Below are positions 33,986-42,163 of a stretch of 64,000 bases of DNA, one piece after another. The translations under genes were made by a program, and so were the position numbers. The stretch comes from Actinocatenispora thailandica (GTDB lineage: Bacteria; Actinomycetota; Actinomycetes; Mycobacteriales; Micromonosporaceae): assembly GCF_016865425.1 (NCBI RefSeq), contig NZ_AP023355.1:3284198-3348197 (forward strand). Direction: 5' to 3'. The notes below the pieces were generated by a model. It made no database searches and was not told where the DNA came from. It worked only from the letters and a program-made list of their open reading frames with translations. The first letter of the stretch is position 1. Every line of letters begins with the position of its first letter.

Positions 33986-34531
33986 TCAACTTCCCGACAG
34001 CGGGTCCCGGCGATCCGCCGGGTCGGTCAGCCAGACCAGCTCGGTGGCGCCGTGGTGCCCGTGTACGGCGAGCACCTCCTCGACGTTGTTCCACAGGCCC
34101 AGCTGGTAGATGCCGGTGGTCAGGCCACGCCAGCGGGTCAGCACCGGGCCGCCGGGGAACGCCACCCCGAACAGCACGATGCCGGTGCCGGACTGGCCGG
34201 TCGGGTCGCGGTGCCGCCACAGCGCGAACAGCCGCGGCAACTCGTCGTCGGCCACCGGCGGCAGCCGCTGACCGGTACCGGCCACCGCCGGTGCCGGGCC
34301 GTGGCCGGCGCCGGGCTGGCCGGCACCGTCCGGGTGCAGGAAGCGGTCCCGCGCCGCCGTGGCGCCGCGGTACGCGCCGGCCAGCGCGGCGCCGACCTCC
34401 CCGGCCAGGCCGATCGGGTCGCCGGTGGGCGACCGGACGCGTTCGGCGCCGGCCGCCGCCGCGAGCGCGAGCTGCTGCAGCGCGGCGGCGTACCGGTCGG
34501 CCGCGGTGCGGTCGGCGCCGGCCAGCCTCAC
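33986..34531 (-). CDS. Hypothetical protein coupled to LuxR gene
   Basis: This 181-residue protein of unknown function starts at GTG 34531, overlapping the stop of the LuxR gene as GTGA. The N-terminal half is Ala-rich and helical, and the middle (about residues 85-115) is a Gly/Pro-rich linker. The C-terminal third has a more ordered pattern (GIVLFGVAFPGGPVLTRWRG, ATELVWLTDP). The stop/start coupling suggests that it works with the regulator, for example as a sensor or partner, but no family is recognised. Confidence 0.7.
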   Translation of the reverse strand: MRLAGADRTAADRYAAALQQLALAAAAGAERVRSPTGDPIGLAGEVGAALAGAYRGATAARDRFLHPDGAGQPGAGHGPAPAVAGTGQRLPPVADDELPRLFALWRHRDPTGQSGTGIVLFGVAFPGGPVLTRWRGLTTGIYQLGLWNNVEEVLAVHGHHGATELVWLTDPADRRDPLSGS

Positions 34532-35100
34532 TCGACCAGCCCGGCCCGCAGCGCCAGCGCGACGGCCTGGGTCCGGCGGCGGGCACCGAGCTTGTCGTAG
34601 AGCCGCCGCACGTGCGTCTTGACCGTGTCGGCGCCGATGCACAGCTGTTCGGCGATCTCCTCGTTGGTGGCGCCGTCACACAGCGCGTGCAGCACCTGTT
34701 GTTCCCGCCCGGTCAGCCGGATCGGTGGCCGCTGCGGGCGCCGCGGCGCCACCCGCAGCGCGCCGGTCACCGCGCCGGCGACCGCGGCGAGCAGCAGGTC
34801 GCCGTCGGCGCCGACGTCCACCACGATCACCGCGGTGTGCGGCGAGCGACGCGGGCCGAGCACCGTGATGGGATCCCGGGCGAACCGGTAGTCGACGAGC
34901 ACCACGTCGGTGTGCTGTCGGGTGTAGCAGGTCAGGGCCTGGCGCGGCGTGGTGGCCAGCCTTACCAGGTGGCCGTTGCCGGTGGCGACGAGGCGTTCGG
35001 CGAGCAGGCGGGCAGCCGCGCCGGCCGGTACGCAGGCAAGTACGGTGCGGGTCGGACCCGGCGGGGAGTCAGGTCTGGCCGGGAGCGTGGCAACGCTCAT
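34528..35100 (-). CDS. LuxR-family regulator with degenerate receiver-like domain
   Basis: This 190-residue protein ends in a clear LuxR helix-turn-helix: LTGREQQVLHALCDGATNEEIAEQLCIGADTVKTHVRRLYDKLGA (about residues 126-170). The N-terminal 115 residues have a receiver-like beta/alpha pattern with DVVLVDYRF, but the acidic pocket is not obvious, so phosphorylation is doubtful. ATG 35100 follows GAAGGGA. It is the first gene of a two-gene unit. Confidence 0.85.
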   Translation of the reverse strand: MSVATLPARPDSPPGPTRTVLACVPAGAAARLLAERLVATGNGHLVRLATTPRQALTCYTRQHTDVVLVDYRFARDPITVLGPRRSPHTAVIVVDVGADGDLLLAAVAGAVTGALRVAPRRPQRPPIRLTGREQQVLHALCDGATNEEIAEQLCIGADTVKTHVRRLYDKLGARRRTQAVALALRAGLVE

Positions 35101-35643
35101 TGCGAGTCCCTTCCGGAGACACGTCGAATCGGCCGGTGTCGCCCCAACGGCGGCGCGGCACGGATGGACGGCGGTGACGGACGGATCTGGACGGGCGCGG
35201 CAGGGCAACCGCGTCGCTGGCGGGTGCGGGTGTGTCGACCCGGTGCGCGGGCCGTCCGCGCCGCGCGTGGGTCGACGGCCCGGGTCGGGTCTGTGCCGCA
35301 CCGGGCACCGCGGTAGCGCGCGGCGCGGCGCCGCGCGTCGGCGCATCTCGTGGTCCGATGCCGGGCATTCGGTACCTCTGCACTCCGGTGACTCTCAGCA
35401 CTTCGGTGGCTCCGAGCACTCCGGTACCTTCGAGCACTCCGGTACCTGTGCGGTGGTGGCGCTGCTGCGCGGGCGGCGCCGGGCGGCGGCGGTGCCGGCC
35501 GGCTGGCGCGCAACTTTGTGCCTGCAACCTGCACAACGCAACACCCGGCGGGGAGATACGGCTCCGCGCGGATTCGGACCGGGTGCCGGCGGCCGGCGTG
35601 GCCACCCCGAGCCAAGCTCGACTACCGGTCGGCGGCGGGGACG
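35101..35643. other. Gene-poor stretch upstream of LuxR gene
   Basis: No credible gene is visible. Long open frames exist on both strands, but they have improbable composition and no ribosome sites. The only structure is the 18-bp imperfect repeat listed separately. Confidence 0.5.
35361..35449. repeat. Imperfect 18-bp tandem repeat, about five copies
   Basis: Units related to GAGCACTCCGGTACCTTC start at about 35361 (shortened), 35378, 35396, 35414 and 35432. The last two differ at only two positions, while earlier ones are more diverged. The repeat is in the gene-poor stretch and its period is a multiple of three. Confidence 0.65.
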
Positions 35644-35856
35644 CTACCGCGTCACCGCCGGGGCGGGTGCCGGCCGGGACACCGGAGCCGCGTCGTACCG
35701 CCCCGGGTCGTCGCCGAGCGCGACCAGGACGACCGCCGCCCGTTGTCGCGCCCGACAACCGGCACGACCGCAGCGGCACCGGCTCGGCCGTACCGGCGGG
35801 TGCCGCCGGTAGACCAGGACGGCCAACTCGTGGATTCGCCAGGACGCGGCACTCAT
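35644..35856 (-). CDS. Possible small Cys-containing protein
   Basis: A 70-codon frame opens at ATG 35856 behind a strong ribosome site (GGAGGAG, seven bases upstream). The N-terminus (MSAASWRIHELAVLVYRR) looks helical, the middle has CRCGRAGC, a possible metal-binding cluster, and the rest is Val/Ala-rich with a Pro tail. Third codon positions are GC-rich as in real genes here. It is the best coding candidate in the gene-poor stretch, but no family is recognised. Confidence 0.45.
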   Translation of the reverse strand: MSAASWRIHELAVLVYRRHPPVRPSRCRCGRAGCRARQRAAVVLVALGDDPGRYDAAPVSRPAPAPAVTR

Positions 35857-36235
35857 CGGCGGACTCCTCCACCCGGGGCCAGACGCCCGGCACGCGCGCC
35901 GAGCCTGGGCTCAGGGTGCCACGCCGAATGACGGCACCGCGCCGCTTCGCCGCATCCTCACCCTCCGGCACCATCGGGCGTGTTGCCGACCGGCCGCACC
36001 GGTACGCGCCGTATCGGTGGGCCGGCGCCGGAATGCGGACCAGCGACGGCAAGACACAACCCCCGGGAGGGCACGGAGAACGTGATCCGGCCGCTGGACA
36101 CGGCCGGAGCCACTGCCGCCCATCGCCACCGGCAACGGGCTTTCCGTGACCGTTCCGACACTGCCACCCGCAACTGTGCGTGGCAAGCGTGTCGGCGCAA
36201 CGAAGCCGGCGTGTCGCCACAAAGGGTGAACACAT

Positions 36236-36252
36236 AAAGACGGTGCGTCTTT
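36236..36252. promoter_or_regulatory. 17-bp palindrome AAAGACG-GTG-CGTCTTT
   Basis: A perfect 7-bp inverted repeat with a 3-base centre in the AT-richer part of the intergenic region. It could be an operator, or a small terminator for transcripts from either side. Confidence 0.45.
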
Positions 36253-36284
36253 GATGATCATGGCGCAAGCCGGGCCAGCGGCGT

Positions 36285-36300
36285 TTGCACGAGTCTGCAA
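36285..36300. promoter_or_regulatory. TTGCA-N6-TGCAA dyad
   Basis: A perfect 5-bp inverted repeat with a 6-bp spacer, about 100 bases before the small gene at 36402. The spacing fits a homodimeric regulator site. Confidence 0.35.
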
Positions 36301-36401
36301 GACCGCTGCCGCAACTCCGGCGGGGGCACTACGCTGACGCCGGCAACAGCCGTACATATCTCGTCAAACAGGCTGAGACACCGCCTTTTCGGGAGTGGCA
36401 G

Positions 36402-36578
36402 ATGAACAACCGCAGGAGCGGTCCGGACACCCCGGTCGTGCTGCGCGACACCCACCGTCCCGGCCCCGCGTCGGTCCTCGTGGAGGCCAACGACCGGCTG
36501 CAGGATCTGCGCGAACTGCTCGCCGGGGCGCTGACCGGCGACGAGCCGACCCGGGCGAAGGAGCGTACCGGCGGCTGA
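36402..36578 (+). CDS. Small hypothetical protein
   Basis: This 58-residue, mostly polar protein starts at ATG 36402 with GGGAG eight bases upstream. The central VLVEANDRLQDLRELLAGAL is a probable amphipathic helix. No family is recognised. It lies 48 bases before the PH-domain gene on the same strand and could be co-transcribed with it. Confidence 0.55.
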   Translation: MNNRRSGPDTPVVLRDTHRPGPASVLVEANDRLQDLRELLAGALTGDEPTRAKERTGG

Positions 36579-36626
36579 GCTCCCGGCGCGCTCGGGCGAC
36601 GCGCCGGGATGTGTCATCGTTGCGGC

Positions 36627-37127
36627 GTGAGTGAGCAGACCCTGCAGCTGCGGCCGCCCCGGCACCGGGTGCACCGCCGCGCCATCTGGTACTGGACCGC
36701 GAGCGCCGCGCCGCTGTGGCTGACGCTGCTCGCCGCCCAGATCGTCGCGCTGGCGCTGGGATGGGGCTGGCTGCGGCACTGGTGGGTGGTGACCCTGCCG
36801 GTCACCGTGGTGCTGGCCGCGGCGCACCTGGTGGTCATGCCGCAGTGGCGCTACCGGGTGCACCGCTGGGAGGTGACCCCGGAGGCGGTGTACACCCAGT
36901 CCGGCTGGTTCAACCAGGAACGCCGGATCGCGCCGGTGTCCCGGATCCAGACCGTCGACACCGACCGCGGCCCGTTCGAGCAGATCTTCCGGCTGACCAA
37001 CGTCACCGTCACCACCGCCTCGGCGGCCGGGCCGCTGCGTATCCACGGGCTCGACCGGGACGACGCGCTGCGGGTGGTCGACCAGCTCACCGCCGACACC
37101 CAGGCCGAGCGGGGCGACGCGACGTGA
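36627..37127 (+). CDS. PH-domain membrane protein (YdbS-like, bPH2)
   Basis: This 166-residue protein has two membrane helices (about residues 24-46 and 49-69) followed by one bacterial PH-like domain: RVHRWEVTPEAVYTQSGWFNQERRIAPVSRIQTVD and VTVTTASAAGPLRIHGL are the DUF304/bPH2 pattern. GTG 36627 is chosen as the start of the basic N-terminus. The stop overlaps the next gene's start as GTGA. In Bacillus the YdbS-YdbT pair protects against lantibiotic-type antimicrobials; the same role here is inference. Confidence 0.88.
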   Translation: MSEQTLQLRPPRHRVHRRAIWYWTASAAPLWLTLLAAQIVALALGWGWLRHWWVVTLPVTVVLAAAHLVVMPQWRYRVHRWEVTPEAVYTQSGWFNQERRIAPVSRIQTVDTDRGPFEQIFRLTNVTVTTASAAGPLRIHGLDRDDALRVVDQLTADTQAERGDAT

Positions 37128-38794
37128 CCAGCTCGCCGACCGAGGTGCGCGGCCCGCGCGCCGACCAGGTGCCGCAGTGGCGCCGGTTGTCCAACCGGAT
37201 GCTGCTGATCCACCCGGTGCAGTCGCTGCTGCAGTTCCTGCCCGCTCTGCTGGGCCTGCTGATCGCCGGCACCACCTCCGGCAACGGCCCGATCTACAGC
37301 CTGATCGGCGCCGCCGCGGCGATCGCCTTCGGCGTGCTGCGCTGGCTGACCACGAGCTACCGGATCTCCTCCGAGCAGGTGCAGGTACGGCGCGGGGTGC
37401 TCAACCGGCGGGTGCTGTCGGTGCGGCGCGACCGGATCCGCACCGTCGACGTCAGCGCGCCGCTGCTGCACCGGGTGCTCGGCCTGGCCCGGGTCACCGT
37501 CGGTACCGGGCTGTCGGACCGCAGCCGCAGCGACGGGCTGCGCCTCGACGCGCTGCACGCGGCCACCGCCGCCGAACTGCGCGAGGAGCTGCTGCACCGG
37601 CGCCCGGTGGACGCGCCGGCAGCCCCGGACGCCGCCGAGCCGGCCGCCGACGCGGACGCCGGAGCGCGCGCACATCCCGGCGGTCTCCCGTGGAGCGCGC
37701 CGTCGCCACCGGCCGGTACCGAACTCGCCCGGCTGTCGCCGCGCTGGATCGGCTACGGCCCGTTCACCCTGTCCGGGCTGGTCACCGTCGGCGTGGTGGG
37801 GGCCTTCCTGTCCCGGCTGGTCAACGAGTTCCACCTCGACCCCACCCGGTACGGGGCGACCCGCGAGCTCGCCGCCCGGGTGCTGCACACCTCGCTGCCG
37901 CTGCTGCTCGGCGAACTCGTGCTCGGCCTGGTGGTACTCGCCGCGATCGCGTCGACCTGCGGCTACGTGCTGGCGTTCTGGGGGTTCCGGCTGACCCGGC
38001 TGCCCGGCGGCACGCTGCACGTCAGCCGCGGTCTGATCACCACCCGGGCGATCACCCTGGAGGAGCGCCGGCTGCGCGGCGTGGAGGTGTCCGAGCCGCT
38101 GCTGCTGCGGGCGGTCGGCGGCGCCCGGTGCATCGCGATCGCCACCGGGCTGCGGGTCGGCCGGGGCGCCGAGCGCGGCGGTTCGCTGCTGCTGCCGTCC
38201 GCGCCCCGGGCCGAGGCACAGCGGGTGGCCATCGCCGTACTGGGGCGACGGGAGCCGTTCACGGTGCCGCTGATCGGGCACGGGCCGGCGGCGCGGCGCC
38301 GCCGGTACACCCGGGCGCTGGTGCCGTGCGCGCTGCTGGTGATCGCCGCGGTGATCCTGCACGCGCTGCTGCCGGTGCCCGACTGGGCACCGGTCGCGAC
38401 CCTGACCCTGCTGGTGCTCGCGGTGCTGGTGGCCGCCGACCGGTACCGCGGTCTGGGGCACGCACTGGTCGGCGGCACCCTGGTCGCCGGGCGTGGCAGC
38501 CTGGTCCGCCGACGCAGCGCACTGCCCACCGACGGCATCATCGGCTGGAACCTGCGCCGGTCGTTCTTCCAGCGCCGGGCCGGCCTGGCCACGCTCACCG
38601 CCACCACCGCGGGCGGCGAGCAGGCATATCCGGTACCGGACGTGCCGCTCGCCGACGCGACCGCGCTGGCCGACACGGCACTGCCTGGTCTGCTCACCCC
38701 GTTCCTGGTACCCACCAGTTCCGGCCCCGACTCGGACTCCGGTCGTAGCCGGGTCCGACCGCACTCCGATGCCACCGACCGGGCCGCGGGTTAG
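37124..38794 (+). CDS. PH-domain membrane protein (YdbT-like, multiple bPH2 domains)
   Basis: This 556-residue protein starts at GTG 37124 and is coupled to YdbS. Three helix-pair plus bPH2 units are visible: around residues 25-160 (TSYRISSEQVQVRRGVLNRRVLSVRRDRI), 200-370 (LPGGTLHVSRGLITTRAITLEERRLRGVEV) and 385-530 (GTLVAGRGSLVRRRSALPTDGI). An Ala/Pro-rich linker lies at about 163-200. The two proteins likely form one membrane complex. The tail after residue 530 is polar and unconserved. Confidence 0.88.
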   Translation: MTSSPTEVRGPRADQVPQWRRLSNRMLLIHPVQSLLQFLPALLGLLIAGTTSGNGPIYSLIGAAAAIAFGVLRWLTTSYRISSEQVQVRRGVLNRRVLSVRRDRIRTVDVSAPLLHRVLGLARVTVGTGLSDRSRSDGLRLDALHAATAAELREELLHRRPVDAPAAPDAAEPAADADAGARAHPGGLPWSAPSPPAGTELARLSPRWIGYGPFTLSGLVTVGVVGAFLSRLVNEFHLDPTRYGATRELAARVLHTSLPLLLGELVLGLVVLAAIASTCGYVLAFWGFRLTRLPGGTLHVSRGLITTRAITLEERRLRGVEVSEPLLLRAVGGARCIAIATGLRVGRGAERGGSLLLPSAPRAEAQRVAIAVLGRREPFTVPLIGHGPAARRRRYTRALVPCALLVIAAVILHALLPVPDWAPVATLTLLVLAVLVAADRYRGLGHALVGGTLVAGRGSLVRRRSALPTDGIIGWNLRRSFFQRRAGLATLTATTAGGEQAYPVPDVPLADATALADTALPGLLTPFLVPTSSGPDSDSGRSRVRPHSDATDRAAG

Positions 38795-38867
38795 CGTCGA
38801 CCGGCCGGCCGGTTCCGGCGGCACGGCCGGATCGCCCCGGCCGGACCGGGCTGCTCGGGGAGGGTGG

Positions 38868-40232
38868 ATGAGCTGGCCACGGGAGCGTCGCTGGGCCGCC
38901 GCACTGGGCACGCTCGCCGTCGCGGTGGCACTGTTCGCCGGCGCCCTCGCCGACCTCGCGACCGGTACCCGGGTCGCGGTCGCCGCGCTCGCGCTGGTCG
39001 CCGCCGCGATCTGGGTGGTACTGGTCGTCGGGCACCACACCGGCCGCGCCGGCCAGGCGGTTCTCGGCACCGCGTTCGGCCTGCTGGGCATCGCGTCGAC
39101 CGCGCTCGCGCCGGACGCGCTCGGCTACCTGATCAGCTACGTCGCCCTGATCCGGCTGGCGATGCGGCTGCCGGTACGGGTGTCCGCGCCGATCGCGGCG
39201 ACGCTGGTGCTGCTGCTGGGTGCCGTGCTGCTGCGGGCCGGGGTGCCGGTCGCCGTCACCGCGGTGTTCGCGCTCGGCGCCGGCTTCATGTACCTGGTCG
39301 GTGACCTGGCCGCGCTCGGTGCCGCGGCCCGGGACCGCGCCGAGCGGCTGCTGGAGCAGCGGGAGGCGACCCGCGCCGCCGTCGAGCAGGCCGCGGTGCT
39401 GCGGGAACGCGGCGCGCTGGCCCGGGAGGTACACGACATCGTGTCGCACACGTTCGCCGGCCTGGCTCTGCAGCTGGAGGCGGCCAAGGTGCTCGCCGAC
39501 CGCACCGGCGCCGACCCGCGCCTGGCCGCCGCCCTGGCCCGGGCGCACCAGCTGACCCGGTCCGGGATCGCGGACACCCGCCAGGTGGTCGCGGCGCTGC
39601 GCGGTGCCGCGCTGCCCGGGCCGGCGTTGGTCGCCGCCCTCGTCGACCGGGCCCGCCGGGAGCAGGGGCTGCCGGTGGAGTACAGCGTGGCCGGCACGCC
39701 GCGACCGATCGGTCCGGAGGTCGGCCTCGCGGTCTACCGGATGGTGCAGGAGGCGCTCACCAACACGATGCGGCACGCCGGTGCCGGCGCGCGCGCCCGG
39801 GTGTCGGTGCGGTGGGCCGAGGACGAGGTCACGGTGCGCGTGACCGACTCCGGCGGGGTGCTGGCCGACCCCGGCGGGGCGGTGACCGGCGCGGCGCCGG
39901 CGACCGGGCCGGAGCGAGCGCCGACCGGCCCGAGAGGAGCAGTGCACGGCGCGGAGAAAGCGGTGACCGGACCGGGTCGAGGAGCAGCGGTGACCGCCGA
40001 CCCGGCAGCCGTCGCCGAGCGGGCCCGCGCAGCCACCACGACCGAGCCGAGTACCACCCGCGAAGCGGCCGGCCACGGGTCGGCCGTGCCGCCCGGCGGG
40101 TACGGGCTCGCGGGGATGGCCGAGCGCGCCGAGCTGCTCGGCGGCGAACTCGTCGCCGGACCGACCGACGAGGGGTACTCGGTGCTGCTGCGGTTGCCGC
40201 TGCGCCCCGGGCTACCAGGTGATCTGCGATGA
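38868..40232 (+). CDS. Sensor histidine kinase (NarL/DesK class) with long ATP-lid insert
   Basis: This 454-residue membrane kinase has five or six N-terminal helices (to about residue 150), a coiled coil, and the HisKA_3 phospho-acceptor His189 in REVHDIVSHTFAGLALQLEA. The ATPase domain has the N-box QEALTNTMRHA and the G-box TDSGG (about residues 326-330). About 78 residues of Gly/Pro/Ala/Thr-rich sequence follow before the next conserved motif YGLAGMAERAELLGGEL (from about 410); in usual members this ATP-lid is 10-20 residues. The start ATG 38868 follows GGGGAGGG. It is coupled by ATGA to the response regulator. Confidence 0.92.
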   Translation: MSWPRERRWAAALGTLAVAVALFAGALADLATGTRVAVAALALVAAAIWVVLVVGHHTGRAGQAVLGTAFGLLGIASTALAPDALGYLISYVALIRLAMRLPVRVSAPIAATLVLLLGAVLLRAGVPVAVTAVFALGAGFMYLVGDLAALGAAARDRAERLLEQREATRAAVEQAAVLRERGALAREVHDIVSHTFAGLALQLEAAKVLADRTGADPRLAAALARAHQLTRSGIADTRQVVAALRGAALPGPALVAALVDRARREQGLPVEYSVAGTPRPIGPEVGLAVYRMVQEALTNTMRHAGAGARARVSVRWAEDEVTVRVTDSGGVLADPGGAVTGAAPATGPERAPTGPRGAVHGAEKAVTGPGRGAAVTADPAAVAERARAATTTEPSTTREAAGHGSAVPPGGYGLAGMAERAELLGGELVAGPTDEGYSVLLRLPLRPGLPGDLR

Positions 40233-40882
40233 GTCCGGTACGGGTGCTGGTGGTCGACGATCAGCGGGTGGTCCGGGACGGGCTGACGATGCTGCTCGGG
40301 CTGCTGGACGGCATCGACGTCGTGGGTACCGCGGTGGACGGGCTGGACGCGGTGGCGAGCGCCGGCCGGCTGCACCCGGACGTGGTGCTGATGGACCTGT
40401 CGATGCCGCGCTGCGACGGACCGACCGCCATCCGACGCATCCTGGCCGACCATCCGGAAATCCGGATCGTCGTACTCACCACCTACTCCGACGACGAGTG
40501 GGTGTTCGCCGCGCTGGACGCCGGCGCCCGCGGGTTCGTCACCAAGGACGCCAGCGCCGCCGAGATCGAGCACGCGATCACCACGGTGGCGCACGGCGAG
40601 GCGCTGCTGGACCCGAGCGTGCAGCGGCGGCTGCTCGACGCGTACGCCCGCGGGGCGCCGGCCCGGGGCACGTCGGACGACGCGGTCCCGCTCACCGCCC
40701 GGGAAACCGAGGTGCTCGCGCACATCGCCGCCGGCGAGTCCAACGCCGAGATCGCGGTCGCGCTGACGGTGTCCGCCGCGACGGTCAAGACGCACATCAC
40801 CCACCTGCTCGCCAAGACCGACAGCCGGGACCGCGCGCAGCTGGTGCGCTACGCGTACCGGCACGGGCACGCGCGCCCCTGA
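40229..40882 (+). CDS. NarL/FixJ-type response regulator
   Basis: This 217-residue regulator has a complete receiver: acidic pair at residues 10-11, phospho-acceptor Asp56 in VVLMDLSMP, switch Thr in VVLTTYS and Lys in FVTKDAS. The C-terminal LuxR helix-turn-helix is LTARETEVLAHIAAGESNAEIAVALTVSAATVKTHITHLLAK. ATG 40229 overlaps the kinase stop (ATGA), so the pair is a cognate two-component system. A 14-bp hairpin terminator follows. Confidence 0.95.
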   Translation: MSPVRVLVVDDQRVVRDGLTMLLGLLDGIDVVGTAVDGLDAVASAGRLHPDVVLMDLSMPRCDGPTAIRRILADHPEIRIVVLTTYSDDEWVFAALDAGARGFVTKDASAAEIEHAITTVAHGEALLDPSVQRRLLDAYARGAPARGTSDDAVPLTARETEVLAHIAAGESNAEIAVALTVSAATVKTHITHLLAKTDSRDRAQLVRYAYRHGHARP

Positions 40883-40908
40883 CCCGGACGGCTCGGCCCG
40901 CGGTCGTA

Positions 40909-40940
40909 GCGGCGCATCGGAGCCTGCTCCGATGCGCCGC
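40909..40940 (+). terminator. 14-bp hairpin terminator after two-component system
   Basis: GCGGCGCATCGGAG-CCTG-CTCCGATGCGCCGC is a perfect 14-bp stem with a 4-base loop, 26 bases after the response regulator stop. Confidence 0.75.
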
Positions 40941-40994
40941 GGCAGCTGCGGAACCTAGCGTCTGCCGCGTGGGTTCGACGTGGAAGGGACGGCG

Positions 40995-41510
40995 ATGACG
41001 GCGCTCAGCGGGGCCTCGACGGTGCTGGTACTGGCGATCGTGCTGGTGCTGCAGTTCGTGCCGCGGCCGGTGCGGGCGAGCCAGCTGATCTGGGTCGCCG
41101 TACTGCTCGCCGCCGGGCTGGCGCCACCCGGCCCGGCCAGGCCGACTGCCGCCGGGATCGGCCTGCTGGTCGTCTCGCTGCTGGCCTCGGCGGTTCTCGC
41201 GGTGCCGCGCGGCCGGTCGATGCGGGTCTGGCTGGACGATCGGGGCACCGCCTGGCGGCGCGGTGACCGGCGCACCCTGGGCTGGTGGCTGGTCTCCATC
41301 GCGGTCCGGATCGCGTTCGCCGCCGGCGGCGAGCTGCTGCTGGGCGAACCGGTACTGGGTGGCTCGCTCTGGCTCGGCCTCGCCGTCACGCTCGGCGTGC
41401 AACAGTGGGCGCTGGCACGACGGGTACGGGCACTGGGTGATCCGGCCAGCATCGGTACGCCGTCCACCCGCAGCCCGTCGAGGAGCGATCTTGTCCGACC
41501 CGATCGATGA
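40995..41510 (+). CDS. Hypothetical membrane protein
   Basis: This 171-residue protein has four likely helices (about residues 7-22, 30-45, 53-70 and 105-125) and a polar C-terminal tail. ATG 40995 has GGAAGGGA eight bases upstream. No family is recognised. It overlaps the next gene by 20 bases, which suggests co-translation with the acetyltransferase. Confidence 0.75.
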   Translation: MTALSGASTVLVLAIVLVLQFVPRPVRASQLIWVAVLLAAGLAPPGPARPTAAGIGLLVVSLLASAVLAVPRGRSMRVWLDDRGTAWRRGDRRTLGWWLVSIAVRIAFAAGGELLLGEPVLGGSLWLGLAVTLGVQQWALARRVRALGDPASIGTPSTRSPSRSDLVRPDR

Positions 41511-42051
41511 GGCCCACCCGGTCGATCGGCGGCGGCCGATCGACGAGCCCTGGGCTACCCGGCCGGAGGGGGCGGCGGACCGCGACGCGGTGTCCGCGAT
41601 CGTGCGGGCCGCGTTCGGCCGGCCGGACGAGGCGGACCTGGTCGAGGTGCTGCGCGGCGATCCGGGTTGGCTGCCCGGACTGTCGTACCTCGCTACCAAC
41701 GCCGCGGGCGTCCCGGTCGCGTACGCGCTGCTCACCCGGGGCCACATCGGCACCAGCCCGGTCGTCGGGCTCGCCCCGGTGGCGGTCCTGCCGGCGCGCC
41801 AGCACCGCGGCGCCGGCGGTACGGTGATCCGCGCCGTGCTGGCCGCCGCGGCCGAGCGCGGCGAGACCGCCGCGATGGTGCTCGGCCATCCCGCCTACTA
41901 CCCGCGGTTCGGCTTCCGGCGGGCTTCGGAGTTCGGCGTGTCGCGGCCGGACGGCTGGCCGGACGAGGCGTTCCTCGCGCTGCCGTTGGGCCCCGGCGGC
42001 GCGGTGCCGTCCGGTCCGGCTCGCTATGCCGAGCCGTTCCACTCAAGCTGA
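41491..42051 (+). CDS. GNAT-family N-acetyltransferase (YhbS-like)
   Basis: This 186-residue protein has the GNAT fold: ADRDAVSAIVRAAFGRPDEADLVEVLR at the N-terminus, GLAPVAVLPARQHRGAGGTVIRAVLA with the acetyl-CoA loop Q-H-R-G-A-G-G, and AAMVLGHPAYYPRFGFRRASEFGV, the YhbS/PF13527-like signature. TTG 41491 is chosen because GAGGAG lies six bases before it, within the end of the previous gene. The substrate is unknown. Confidence 0.85.
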   Translation: MSDPIDEAHPVDRRRPIDEPWATRPEGAADRDAVSAIVRAAFGRPDEADLVEVLRGDPGWLPGLSYLATNAAGVPVAYALLTRGHIGTSPVVGLAPVAVLPARQHRGAGGTVIRAVLAAAAERGETAAMVLGHPAYYPRFGFRRASEFGVSRPDGWPDEAFLALPLGPGGAVPSGPARYAEPFHSS

Positions 42052-42119
42052 AGGGCCGCGGCCGGCACCGCTCCAGCCGAGGGGCCGCGACCGGCACCGC
42101 GGCTCATTCCCGGCGCCGT

Positions 42120-42157
42120 CGCGGGTCGGGTCACGTCGGCAGCCGACCCGACCCGCG
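42120..42157. terminator. Bidirectional hairpin between convergent genes
   Basis: CGCGGGTCGGGT and ACCCGACCCGCG form a perfect 12-bp stem with a 14-base loop in the 112-bp gap between the convergent acetyltransferase and YbaK-like genes. Confidence 0.65.
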
Positions 42158-42163
42158 GCGGGC

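Larger units (their letters stand above)
35857..36401. other. Long intergenic region with two dyads
   Basis: About 545 bases without a credible gene; slightly lower GC than its surroundings around 36180-36260. It contains the palindrome at 36236-36252 and the dyad at 36285-36300 upstream of a small gene. Confidence 0.5.

Noticed and set aside
34949-36268. Long frames on both strands in the gene-poor stretch (287 to 399 codons)
   Set aside because: Improbable amino acid composition, no recognisable domains, no ribosome sites, and mutual overlap.
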